A DNA stretch of 34,926 bases, from NCBI GenBank assembly GCA_046724665.1, contig JBKOWZ010000313.1:1-34926 (forward strand). The letters run 5' to 3'. The stretch comes from Actinocrinis sp046724665. GTDB taxonomy: Bacteria; Actinomycetota; Actinomycetes; Streptomycetales; Catenulisporaceae. This document shows positions 1 to 7,499 of the stretch, piece by piece (position 1 is the stretch's first letter; each line of letters begins with the position of its first letter). The position numbers and the translations under genes were made by a program. Below the pieces are notes generated by a model. That model was given only the letters and a program-made list of their open reading frames with translations, was not told the DNA's origin and searched no databases.

Positions 1-118
1 GCTCGGGGTACGTGGCCAAAGGTCCGAGGACCGCGGTGGAGTCCGCGTAGACGTAAGTCAACGTCGCCACGGCTTGGCGACCACAGGCGGTGCGCGAACA
101 GCGACGGACAGGGCTCAC
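1..118 (-). CDS. DUF3499 family protein, N-terminal part (3' end beyond window)
   Basis: Read on the minus strand from a GTG at 118, the first 39 codons give MSPVRRCSRTACGRQAVATL followed by TYVYADSTAVLGPLATYPE. I recognise this as the N-terminus of the actinobacterial DUF3499 family, which has early paired cysteines (here Cys7 and Cys12) suggestive of a small metal-binding fold. The function is unknown. The gene runs off the left edge. It is divergent from the zincin-like gene. A -10-like TACACT (126-131 on the complement) lies 7 nt before the GTG, suggesting leaderless transcription. Any + strand reading frame starting near 90 would overlap this N-terminus, so it is not used for the neighbour. 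Confidence 0.8.
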   Translation of the reverse strand, partial: MSPVRRCSRTACGRQAVATLTYVYADSTAVLGPLATYPE

Positions 119-125
119 ATGCGCG

Positions 126-131
126 AGTGTA
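126..131 (-). promoter_or_regulatory. -10 element of probable leaderless promoter for the DUF3499 gene
   Basis: On the minus strand TACACT is followed by 7 nt and then GTG 118. This fits a -10 box with the start codon at +1. No convincing -35 was found. Confidence 0.45.
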
Positions 132-217
132 TTGCCGCCACGGTCGGGGCTGCCAGACGCCACGCAATCTCCGCCGCGGCGGCCGGCGGCATCTGCCACG
201 GGAGGGCGCGGCCGAGA

Positions 218-231
218 TACGCTCGATTCCG
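218..231 (+). promoter_or_regulatory. -10 element of probable leaderless promoter
   Basis: TACGCT (218-223) fits the actinobacterial TANNNT -10 and is separated by 7 nt from GTG 231, so transcription would start at the first codon. No clear -35 is visible and there is no Shine-Dalgarno before the GTG. Confidence 0.45.
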
Positions 232-674
232 TGCAAAGTTCTGCTGAGCCGCGCTCGGGCCGGCCGCCGCGACCGGGTCGGCGCCGGGGCAGGGACCGGC
301 GCGGACGCGGGCTGCGCGGGCCGCTGGCCCCGCCGGAGATCCCGCTCAGCCTGACCAGGGCCGAGCAGTTCGACGAGCTGGTGCTCGACGCGGTGGAACG
401 GCTCGAGCGCAGGTGGCCGCAGCTGTCCGGGGTCGAGTTCGCGGTCGAGGAGGTGCCGCCGCCGGGGGCCGAGCTGTGGTCCGACGAACCGGTGCCGCTT
501 GGCCGGGTGGTGCAGGCCGGGCGCGGCGAGCCGGCCCGGATCGTGCTCTACCGGCGGCCGCTGGAGGTGCGCGCTCCGGCGCGCGCCGAGCTTGGCCTGC
601 TGGTGCACGACATCGTGGTGGAGCAGGTCGCGGACCTGCTCGGCCTCGATCCGGAGATCATCGACCCGGAGTAA
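231..674 (+). CDS. Zincin-like metallopeptidase family protein (PF06262-type), degenerate active site
   Basis: About 147 residues. After a basic Arg/Gly/Pro-rich N-terminus (residues 5-35) comes the conserved block TRAEQFDELVLDAVERLERRWP and a C-terminal block reading LGLLVHDIVVEQVADLLGLD. This resembles the small zincin-like family often annotated metallopeptidase. The classical HExxH zinc motif is not present: the corresponding stretch is HDIVVEQ, so peptidase activity is doubtful. GTG 231 is chosen over an upstream ATG at 90 because the upstream region overlaps the DUF3499 start, and because TACGCT at 218-223 sits exactly 7 nt before GTG 231, a typical leaderless arrangement. It is convergent with the DUF5719 gene. 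Confidence 0.75.
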   Translation: MQSSAEPRSGRPPRPGRRRGRDRRGRGLRGPLAPPEIPLSLTRAEQFDELVLDAVERLERRWPQLSGVEFAVEEVPPPGAELWSDEPVPLGRVVQAGRGEPARIVLYRRPLEVRAPARAELGLLVHDIVVEQVADLLGLDPEIIDPE

Positions 675-745
675 CGCGAGCGCACAGGAGTACTACCCGG
701 CGGCTGTCGGGGGTGTGACGCGGCCGGGGCGGTTACCGGACGCGG

Positions 746-2365
746 TTACTGCGGTACGACGCCGGACAGGTCGTCACGCACCGCCGGGATCTGCACGGTC
801 TCCAGCGCGGTCGCCATGGGCTGCACAGTGATCAGCCCGCCGTCGGTCATCACTCGGGCGGCGTAGATCGAGCTCGCGCCGCCGAGCGGGGTCACCGAGA
901 CGGCGTAGGACGTCGCCCCCTTCGGCGGGTTGACGGTCACCGCCTTGGTGGACTGCGCGGGGACGGTCACGGTCTGCGCGGAGGGTGTGCCGGTGCCCTC
1001 GACGGTGACCTTGACCTGGGCGTCGTGGGTGGCGTTGTTGGTCAGCTCGACGACCGAGCCGGGCTTGTTGTCGGCGACGATCGACTCGCCGGTCAGTGCC
1101 TGGACCGGGCTGAGGTAGGCGATGTCGCTGCCGCCCTCGCCGGTGACCTTGATCGCGGCGAGGAACGGCGTGCCGTTGGAGCTGTCGATCTGAAGCGCCC
1201 CGGCTTCGCCGGGGGCGGGCACGTTGGAGAGGTCCACCTTCTGGACCTTGCCGGCCGCCAGGTGCGGGACGGTGACCGTCGGGGTGATCTTCGAGCGGCC
1301 GATCCAGTGCAGGGTCACGTCGGTGTCGGCGCTCGGCGAGAACAGGACGAGCTGCAACTTCATCGGCGAACCCGCCTTGCCGTCGGCCGCCGGAACGCCG
1401 GGCAGCATCAGGTGCGCCGCGGGCCGCTGCGCCAGGACGAAGTCGCGCCCGGCGAAGCCGTCGGAGTCAAGCAGGGCGGCGGCGATCCGCCCGGCGGTGG
1501 TCACCACGTGCACGGCCACCGGCGTGCCGCTGCTGTTGAAGCTGCTCAGGTCCACCGGCGCGTGCTGGCTGCCCGAGGGCACGACCAGGCCCTGGCCGAG
1601 CTGCATGGCCGAGTTGCTGACCGGGCCGTCCTGGGTGAAGACGCTGAGGTTGACCTGCGCGGCGATCTGGTCGCCGTTGTACAGGTTGATCTTGGCGGTG
1701 GACTTCGAGCCGGGGTCGGCGCCGAGGTACCAGAAGTCGGTGTCGGGGGGCGTGCAGGGGGTGGACGCGAGCCCGTGCAGGCCGGAACTGGTGCCGCTGG
1801 AGAGGGTCTCGGTGAGCGTGAACCCGGGCGCGTATCCGCCGTTCGCCTTGCCGACGACCGGGATCGAGTCCTGGCTCAGGTTGGCCGTGTCGCCGGACAG
1901 GTTCGCGTTCACCGACAAGGCGCCGGTCTGCTTGAGCGTGGCGAGCGGGGACTTGGCGCCCAGCGCGGTGAGCGTCGCCGTGTCGCCGGCTACCGGAGCC
2001 TTGGCGCCGACGACGCCTGACGGCGTGATGGCGTTGACGGTCGCGTCGCTGGGGCCGGTGACCTCGGGGCAGGCCAGCGTTGCAGTACGCACGGCGGTGG
2101 ACTTGGGCGCGACGCTGGTGTTGGGCGTGGCGGCCGCGGGTGCCACGCCGTAGCCGTATGCGATGCCGACGCCAATGGCTCCGATCACGCCGACGGCGAC
2201 TTGAAGACGCCGCCCGGCACCGACACCGACCTGCGCGGTAACGCGTCCGAGGGACGCCCTGTCGAGACGCGCCCTGCTCAAGGCGTCACGCGCGGCTGAG
2301 GCACGGCCTGCGGAGGGGTGGGGCTCCCGGTTCGTGGGGTCGTCAGTCGGGCTCACCGGGTCCAT
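746..2365 (-). CDS. DUF5719 family protein, membrane-anchored extracytoplasmic protein
   Basis: 539 residues. A charged N-terminus of about 50 residues precedes one hydrophobic segment (about residues 53-76, VAVGVIGAIGVGIAYGYG). The rest is a Ser/Thr/Gly/Val-rich region likely forming beta-sandwich repeats outside the membrane. I recognise the family by architecture and by its position directly after the large glycosyltransferase. The function is unknown; an envelope role with the glycosyltransferase is inferred. ATG 2365 lies inside the end of the upstream gene (13-nt overlap), so the two are probably translationally coupled. The stop TAA (746-748) is followed by a near-copy of the same GCGGTTAC string 13 bp downstream. 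Confidence 0.8.
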   Translation of the reverse strand: MDPVSPTDDPTNREPHPSAGRASAARDALSRARLDRASLGRVTAQVGVGAGRRLQVAVGVIGAIGVGIAYGYGVAPAAATPNTSVAPKSTAVRTATLACPEVTGPSDATVNAITPSGVVGAKAPVAGDTATLTALGAKSPLATLKQTGALSVNANLSGDTANLSQDSIPVVGKANGGYAPGFTLTETLSSGTSSGLHGLASTPCTPPDTDFWYLGADPGSKSTAKINLYNGDQIAAQVNLSVFTQDGPVSNSAMQLGQGLVVPSGSQHAPVDLSSFNSSGTPVAVHVVTTAGRIAAALLDSDGFAGRDFVLAQRPAAHLMLPGVPAADGKAGSPMKLQLVLFSPSADTDVTLHWIGRSKITPTVTVPHLAAGKVQKVDLSNVPAPGEAGALQIDSSNGTPFLAAIKVTGEGGSDIAYLSPVQALTGESIVADNKPGSVVELTNNATHDAQVKVTVEGTGTPSAQTVTVPAQSTKAVTVNPPKGATSYAVSVTPLGGASSIYAARVMTDGGLITVQPMATALETVQIPAVRDDLSGVVPQ

Positions 2366-2890
2366 CCGTCCTGCTCGCTGCGGCCGTAGGCCTCAGGGTC
2401 GTACTCGTGCGTGTACTGGTGCTGCGTATGCTCGCCGGGTTGGCGGGGCTCGGGCACGGCGCTGTAGGGGTAACCGGACTGTTCGGCTTCGCCGTACTGG
2501 TTGTACTGGTCGCCGTACTGCTCACCGCTGTACTGCTGTTCGCCGCCGTATTGGCCGTACGCACCCTGCTCGTATGACGCGTACTGCGCAGGGTCTTCGT
2601 ACTGTGGCTGCTCGTACTGGCCGTACTGCGGCTGCTGGTACGCGGCGGGGTCGTACGGGGCCTGCTGCTGGTAGGCGTACGGATCGTCAGCGTACGGATC
2701 CGCGTTGGTCATCGGGTACTGCTCGTACGACGGCGAGGGCTGCGGCGCCACGTACTCCCCGGAGCCGTACTCGGCGGACTGGTATTCGCCTGACTGATAC
2801 TGACCGGCGTCGTACGCACCGGACTGATACGGATCCGCCTGGTACACGTCGGCCTGGTAGGCATAGGCGGCAGGGTCGTATTGCTGCTCA
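2353..2890 (-). repeat. Tyr/Gln-rich low-complexity coding repeat (glycosyltransferase tail)
   Basis: The last ~178 codons are built from imperfect short motifs of the type Y-Q-S-G-x-Y, Q-Y-G-x-Y and DPYAY. On the + strand they appear as recurring gtactg/cgtactg units. The composition (Tyr, Gln, Ser, Gly, Glu, almost no aliphatic residues) suggests an intrinsically disordered cytoplasmic tail. Confidence 0.75.
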
Positions 2891-5800
2891 GCCTGGTAAG
2901 CCGGCTCCAGCTCGGGCGCCTGGCCGACGACCTCGGGCACCGGCACCTGCACCGGGTACTGCTCGGGCTCGGGCTCCGGCTCCACCGCGGCGACCGGGTG
3001 CGGCTCGGGGACGGCTTCGGGCTCGGGTTCGAACGCTCCCGCGGGCCGGTTGACCGCGTCGAGCTCGGCGGCCTCCTCGCCTTCGATCTCCTCGTCGGGC
3101 CGGCGGCCGAAGGGCAGCGCCATGATGGTCGCCGCGATCGCCGTGAAGCCGCCGACGATCAGCCAGGCCAGGTGCTTCACCGACGTGTACTTGATCGCCA
3201 CCTTCCCGCCCGAGGTCGGCAGCTGCCAGGCTTGGAGCCCGTTCGGCTGGGCGACCTGGGTGAGCTTCTGGCCGCCCATGGTCGCGGACCAGCCGGACAG
3301 CGACTGTTCGGCCAGGACGAGTACACGGCCCGGCGGCCCCGGCGACACGGTCACCGTGGCGTCGGAATCCTGCGCACACACCTGCGTGCTGCCATTGGGC
3401 ACGGCGGGCGTGTTACCGCACTGATAGACCGTCGGAAGGTTGTTGCCCTTCTGGTCCTGGATGGTGATTCGGCCGACGTTCCCGTTGACCGACCAGAGTC
3501 CGTACTGCTTTCCGCCGCCGCCCTGCGCTGTCGAACGCTGCGTAAGGCCGGCGACGCCGTTGAGCGACTGAGTGACTGAGGCCGGCGCGCTGGGGCTGAC
3601 CATGACGTAGCCGACGTCGAACAAGGCCAACTGCTCCGCGGCGTCGCCTCCGTTCCCGGAGAGCAACTGCCCGACCATCGCGTCGATCTGGCTGGTCTGC
3701 GCCTGGGAGACGCGGATGTCGGCAGCGCCCAGCGTCGGTCCGGCGCCGCGCACGACGCTGTAGCCGATCGCGCCCGAGTCCGCGCCGGTCAGGATCAGGG
3801 TGCGTGGACGCGCCGCGGTCTGCCCCTCGGCGGCGACGTACGGCGGCAGGACGTGGCTCGTGGTCCGGGAGACCGGGTCGTTGGCGCCCCGCACGAGCCA
3901 CCACGCGCCGGCGGCGGCCGGGGCGAGCACCGCGGCGCCGGTGATCAGCACGGTCAGCGGCTGGCGCCAGCCGAACGAGGCCGTCGCGATGCGTTCACGC
4001 GCGCCCTCCGCACCGACCACGGTCGCGGTGATCAGGCCGAGGCCGAGCATCGCGGTGGACACGCCGGGCCAGCAGACCATGGTGTGGTTGGCCCCGGGCG
4101 GGGTGACCTTGAGCCCGGCGATCACGACCGCGGAGCCGAAGCCGACCAGGGCCAGCGCCCAGGCGGAGACCACGACCCGGCGGCGGGTGCCGCGCAGCAG
4201 CGCGGCGAGCGCGGCCATCAGCAGGCCGAGGCCGAACCAGGACGGATAGGTGCCTGGGCCGCCGGGGTTGCCGAGCAGCAGGCCGATCGGCGTCGGCGCG
4301 GGCCGCTCGAGGCCGACCCCGGGCAGGCCGAGCTCCAGGAAGAACGAGGTCGGGTGGCGCAGCAGCGACAGCGACCAGGGGGCCAGCACGGCCAGCGGCG
4401 TAGCCAGCACGATCGCCATCCGGATGGCGGTGACCGCGACGTTGGAGCGGGTGCGCCAGGCGACGGTCAGCGTGGCCAGCGCACCGAAGAGCAGCGCGAG
4501 CACCCAGACGACCGGGGCGAAGGCGGTGGCGATGGTCAGCAGGAACGCGCTGGACCAGGCGGCGCGGGTGGATCCCGTCCGGCCGGGGCCGCCGACCGCC
4601 TGGCTGGCGGTGGTGACGATCAGCGGCAGCACCGCGACGGCGACCGCGGTGCCCAGCCGTCCGCCGGCGATCGCGCCGGTCGCGACGGCGAGCAGCGCGT
4701 AGGCGTAGCCGGCCCAGATGCGCAGCGGAGCCGAGGAGGTGATGCGGCGGAAGGCGTACGACGCGCTGAGCCCGGCCAGCGGCACCGAGCCGATCAGCAG
4801 CACCGAGACCGCCCAGCTGGCCTTGCCGAACAGCAGGGTGGCGACGAGCGCGACGAGGCCGAGGTAGGGCGGCGCGTACGAGGTGGTGCCGAGCCCCACG
4901 CCGTGCCAGCCGGACAGATAAGCGGACCATAGGTCTGATGCGCCGCCGGGCGTCGGCAGCAGCGCTCCGCCGGCCAGGCTGCCGCCGACCAGCAGCGAGC
5001 GCGCGGCGATGAGCGCTATCAGGGTCAGTCCGCCGCCGACCGCCACGATCGGGTTGCGGATGAGCCGTTTGAGCAGCGCGCCCGAGTCGGTGTCCAGGAC
5101 CTCGGCCTCCTCGGAGACCGGGCCGGTCTCGACCGAGCGGTGCCGTGAGGGGTCCTGGACGCCGCCCTCGCCGTGGTCGCCGCGCAGCTGGCCCCAGATC
5201 GTCTCGAAGGCGTTGCGGGCGAGGGCGCCGCGCGGCGGGAAGAACTGCTCGAGCTCCTCGGGGCCGACGACGCGCAGTTTCCGGCGCGCGGCGCGGCCGC
5301 GCAGCACCCGGTCGGGCCGCGCGGCGAAGCCGAGCATGGCGAAGAACTCGTCGGAGCCGACGCCGGGCTGCTTGGCGATGACATAGCCGAGGGCGCGGAA
5401 GAAGGAGCCGACGACCAGCCGCAGCCACAGCCCGGGCCAGAAGCGGCTGCGCTTGTTGACCGCGACGGTGTAGAGCGCGTGGCTGCGGTCTATCAGGTGC
5501 GGGCGGTTGGGTCCGGCGCCGATCTTGCGGCGCTCGCGGGCGGAGGCCTCGGCGTGGTGGATGATCGCGTCGGGGGCGACCACGACCTTGTACCCGGCGC
5601 TGTTGACCCGCCAGCAAAAGTCGAGGTCGTCGCGGAACAGCGAGATGCCGCGGTCGAAGCCGCGCAGCCGGTCCCACACGTCGCGGCGCACCAGCATGCC
5701 GGCCGAGCTGACCGAGAGCACCGGCCTGGTCTCGTCGTGCTGGCCCTGGTCGTGCTCGTTGCGCTCGAGGCCGGTCCAACGGCGGCCGTTGGAGGCGACG

Positions 5801-6327
5801 GTCGCGCCGACCTCGAGCAGCTGCCTGCGGTCGTACCAGCCGCGGATCTTCGGACCGAGGACCGCCGCGTCCGGCTCGTCCTCGGCGGTCAGCAGCAGCT
5901 GGCCGAGGGCGTCGGGGGCGGGCTCCGAGTCGTCGTGCAGCAGCCAGATCCACTCGACCGGGGGTTGCGGGCTGTCGTAGCCGAACTCGTCGAACCCGAC
6001 CGGGGCCGAGGACTTGAGGCCGAAGGCGACCGCGGCGCCGTAGCCGGTGGAGCGCTTGCGGTGCAGCACCGCGTCCTGGCCGAGGGCGGCCTCGAGCAGT
6101 TCCACCGAGTTGTCGCGCGAGCCGGTGTCCACCGCGATGATCCGCTGGACCGGGCGCCGCTGGTTCAGCAGCGACTGGAGCACGGGGCGCAGCCAGCGCG
6201 CGCCGTCGTGGCTGACCAGCACGGCGGTCACGACGTGGTGGCGCAGCGCCTCGTGCGGGTTGGCGCCCGCGGCACGCTGCTCGGCGCCGGGCGCCCGCGA
6301 GCGCGCCGGTGGTGCGTACTGTGACAT
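2353..6327 (-). CDS. Giant membrane GT2 glycosyltransferase with Tyr/Gln-rich tail
   Basis: 1324 residues. An N-terminal GT-A family 2 domain (about 33-265) shows VSHDGARWLRPVL, AVDTGSRDNS, the acidic donor-site motif LLHDDSEPAPD near 130 and SAGMLVRRDVW. A polytopic block with many hydrophobic helices follows (about 420-815), then an extracytoplasmic region (about 820-1050) and one more helix (about 1051-1072). The cytoplasmic tail starts with Glu/Pro-rich sequence (about 1090-1140) and continues as a low-complexity Tyr/Gln/Ser/Glu segment to the end. It probably adds sugars to an envelope polymer at the membrane. The ATG at 6327 has no strong ribosome site. It is the first gene of a pair with DUF5719 and lies downstream of whiB. 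Confidence 0.85.
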   Translation of the reverse strand: MSQYAPPARSRAPGAEQRAAGANPHEALRHHVVTAVLVSHDGARWLRPVLQSLLNQRRPVQRIIAVDTGSRDNSVELLEAALGQDAVLHRKRSTGYGAAVAFGLKSSAPVGFDEFGYDSPQPPVEWIWLLHDDSEPAPDALGQLLLTAEDEPDAAVLGPKIRGWYDRRQLLEVGATVASNGRRWTGLERNEHDQGQHDETRPVLSVSSAGMLVRRDVWDRLRGFDRGISLFRDDLDFCWRVNSAGYKVVVAPDAIIHHAEASARERRKIGAGPNRPHLIDRSHALYTVAVNKRSRFWPGLWLRLVVGSFFRALGYVIAKQPGVGSDEFFAMLGFAARPDRVLRGRAARRKLRVVGPEELEQFFPPRGALARNAFETIWGQLRGDHGEGGVQDPSRHRSVETGPVSEEAEVLDTDSGALLKRLIRNPIVAVGGGLTLIALIAARSLLVGGSLAGGALLPTPGGASDLWSAYLSGWHGVGLGTTSYAPPYLGLVALVATLLFGKASWAVSVLLIGSVPLAGLSASYAFRRITSSAPLRIWAGYAYALLAVATGAIAGGRLGTAVAVAVLPLIVTTASQAVGGPGRTGSTRAAWSSAFLLTIATAFAPVVWVLALLFGALATLTVAWRTRSNVAVTAIRMAIVLATPLAVLAPWSLSLLRHPTSFFLELGLPGVGLERPAPTPIGLLLGNPGGPGTYPSWFGLGLLMAALAALLRGTRRRVVVSAWALALVGFGSAVVIAGLKVTPPGANHTMVCWPGVSTAMLGLGLITATVVGAEGARERIATASFGWRQPLTVLITGAAVLAPAAAGAWWLVRGANDPVSRTTSHVLPPYVAAEGQTAARPRTLILTGADSGAIGYSVVRGAGPTLGAADIRVSQAQTSQIDAMVGQLLSGNGGDAAEQLALFDVGYVMVSPSAPASVTQSLNGVAGLTQRSTAQGGGGKQYGLWSVNGNVGRITIQDQKGNNLPTVYQCGNTPAVPNGSTQVCAQDSDATVTVSPGPPGRVLVLAEQSLSGWSATMGGQKLTQVAQPNGLQAWQLPTSGGKVAIKYTSVKHLAWLIVGGFTAIAATIMALPFGRRPDEEIEGEEAAELDAVNRPAGAFEPEPEAVPEPHPVAAVEPEPEPEQYPVQVPVPEVVGQAPELEPAYQAEQQYDPAAYAYQADVYQADPYQSGAYDAGQYQSGEYQSAEYGSGEYVAPQPSPSYEQYPMTNADPYADDPYAYQQQAPYDPAAYQQPQYGQYEQPQYEDPAQYASYEQGAYGQYGGEQQYSGEQYGDQYNQYGEAEQSGYPYSAVPEPRQPGEHTQHQYTHEYDPEAYGRSEQDGWTR

Positions 6328-6560
6328 GCGAAACGACGACCCGGGTCTCGACGGCAGGGGGCTGTGCTGTTCCCGTGCCGGTCACTGCGCGCGGGTCGCG
6401 AAGGTCGTTCTGCGGCTGCGCGCGGGCGGCGGCACGGTCGCCCCACCCTACGCGACGCGGATGGCGACCGGGGAGGTTCCCGGGAAGTCATCCGCCTTTG
6501 TCCGCTTTTTCGCCGCCGATCCGCACCCTGGTGCCGTGAAGCTGGGAGGCGAGGCAGCCG

Positions 6561-6619
6561 GTGATGACGAACCGGTGCCCGATGGATCAGTGCCGATGGA
6601 TTCGGTGACGACGGATCAG
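6561..6619. repeat. 15-bp tandem repeat abutting the whiB stop codon
   Basis: GTGCCCGATGGATCA (6575-6589), GTGCCGATGGATTCG (6590-6604) and GTGACGACGGATCAG (6605-6619) are consecutive 15-bp units on the + strand. A more diverged 14-bp unit precedes them (6561-6574). The last unit contains the whiB stop codon (6616-6618). Confidence 0.7.
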
Positions 6620-6873
6620 GCGGTGCGCCGCTTGAGCTTGCGCCGCTCGCGCTCGGAGAGGCCCCCCCAGATGCCGAAGCGCTCGTCGTGGGCCAAGGCG
6701 TACTCGAGGCACTCGGCCTTGACCTCGCAGACCAGGCACACCCGCTTGGCCTCGCGGGTCGAGCCGCCCTTCTCCGGGAAGAAGGACTCCGGATCGGTCT
6801 GCGCGCACAGCGCCCGCTCCTGCCAGGTCAGCTCCTCATCGAAGCCACCGAGCAGCGGGAAGACCTCGGTCAT
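6616..6873 (-). CDS. whiB: WhiB-family [4Fe-4S] regulator, WhiB ortholog
   Basis: 85 residues, the size of Streptomyces WhiB. Four cluster-binding cysteines are seen at 23, 46, 49 and 55 (C-x22-C-x2-C-x5-C), followed by the GIWGG turn (67-71) and a basic C-terminus (RERRKLKRR). The segment WQERALCAQTDPESFFPEKG is, from memory, essentially that of S. coelicolor WhiB, which with WhiA controls sporulation septation in aerial hyphae. Of two nearby ATGs (6879 and 6873) the second is chosen because a GGGAG ribosome site stands 8 nt before it but only 2 nt before the first. Gene order with glycosyltransferase and fbiA supports orthology. The 3' end is flanked by a 15-bp tandem repeat. Confidence 0.93.
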   Translation of the reverse strand: MTEVFPLLGGFDEELTWQERALCAQTDPESFFPEKGGSTREAKRVCLVCEVKAECLEYALAHDERFGIWGGLSERERRKLKRRTA

Positions 6874-7010
6874 CGGCATGTCTCCCGTCTCGTGTTCTCG
6901 GCGCGGCGTCGACCCGATGGTGCTGCGCAAGCTGACCGACGCCGCACTCGGCCGGTCAAGAACCACAGAGATCACTGACTTCTCGTCAGGAACCGGGCGA
7001 CATGCTTGAA

Positions 7011-7040
7011 ATTACACGCGCGTCATTCCCGACCCGTCAA
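7011..7040 (-). promoter_or_regulatory. Candidate sigma-70-type promoter of whiB
   Basis: On the minus strand TTGACG (7040-7035) is followed after 18 nt by TGTAAT (7016-7011), a good match to the housekeeping sigma consensus. Transcription would start near 7003 and give a whiB leader of about 130 nt. Confidence 0.5.
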
Positions 7041-7323
7041 GCCGCGATCTGCTAGCGGTGGGTTGATTCACTCGGAGAGAGCAGTGCCCGGCGGCCGCGT
7101 GCATCAATACGCTGACGCTCGTGACGTGCGATGCAGTCGGCGCCCGGGAGCTGCGGATCTGCCCGCTCCGCCGGTCGAGTCTGCCCTTTAGGGCAACTGA
7201 TATCACACGTGAGGGTGAACTGTGCGCGCTTTGACTAAAGACGATTTCGGGTGAATTCCCCGCAGTGCCGCGCTGATGTGGTGATGGGCCGGCAAGCGGG
7301 GCGAACCTAGTGCCACGGCAGCA

Positions 7324-7343
7324 CTAGAGCCTGTTTCAAAAGT
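7324..7343 (+). repeat. Left terminal inverted repeat of the MITE-like element
   Basis: Perfect inverted match to 7470-7489. The first 16-nt window spanning this end (7318-7333, GCAGCACTAGAGCCTG) also recurs at 30444-30459. Confidence 0.85.
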
Positions 7344-7469
7344 CCCGTCGAGGTCGTGTCGCCTGTCACGCACGCTCGCCACGTTGTCGGCACGCCCCCA
7401 CACCCCGGTATGGGGCCACACCCCCGCCTGGCGACCGCACACGCCAGACACCACGCCCTCACCGACGCT

Positions 7470-7489
7470 ACTTTTGAAACAGGCTCTAG
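7470..7489 (-). repeat. Right terminal inverted repeat of the MITE-like element
   Basis: Exact reverse complement of 7324-7343. Its last three bases (TAG) form the first half of the TAGGCT -10-like box that precedes fbiA. Confidence 0.85.
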
Positions 7490-7492
7490 GCT
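7487..7492 (+). promoter_or_regulatory. -10 element of probable leaderless fbiA promoter, at the MITE junction
   Basis: TAGGCT (7487-7492) stands 7 nt before ATG 7500. Its first three bases are the end of the inverted repeat (or of the target duplication). Removing the insertion with one CTAG copy restores CACTAGGCTCGATCGCATG, so the box would predate the insertion while everything upstream, including any -35, was displaced by about 160 bp. Confidence 0.45.
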
Positions 7493-7499
7493 CGATCGC

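Larger units (their letters stand above)
7324..7489. mobile_element. MITE-like element with perfect 20-bp terminal inverted repeats
   Basis: CTAGAGCCTGTTTCAAAAGT at 7324-7343 is the exact reverse complement of 7470-7489. The repeats enclose 126 bp with no coding capacity. Each outer end is CTAG, so the unit can be read as a 158-bp element with 16-bp inverted repeats flanked by a 4-bp CTAG target duplication, or as a 160-bp element with a TA duplication. Such small non-coding elements are mobilised in trans by transposases of the IS5 (IS427-like) or IS630/Tc1 type, which use CTAG or TA targets. The family assignment is inference. The element ends 10 bp before the fbiA start codon. Confidence 0.8.
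6880..7499. other. Long whiB-fbiA intergenic region
   Basis: 620 bp with no convincing gene. From left to right it holds the whiB leader and candidate promoter (7011-7040), about 280 bp without recognisable elements apart from a short palindrome TGCCCTTTAGGGCA near 7184-7197, and then the MITE-like element at 7324-7489. whiB and fbiA are divergent, so regulatory sites for both must lie here. Confidence 0.6.

Noticed and set aside
90..230. N-terminal extension of the zincin-like gene from an ATG at 90
   Set aside because: It overlaps the start of the DUF3499 gene on the other strand, has no family similarity, and a well-spaced -10 points to GTG 231.
3995..6385. Long minus-strand frame overlapping the giant glycosyltransferase
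   Set aside because: Shifted-frame shadow of the glycosyltransferase gene, Arg/Pro/Ala-rich and without domains.
7184..7197. TGCCCTTTAGGGCA palindrome as an operator
   Set aside because: Only a 5-bp stem and a single copy seen; not enough to claim a regulator site.
7356..7499. Upstream extension of the FbiA protein through the MITE-like element
   Set aside because: The open frame only reads non-coding element sequence; the conserved N-terminal motif starts at ATG 7500.
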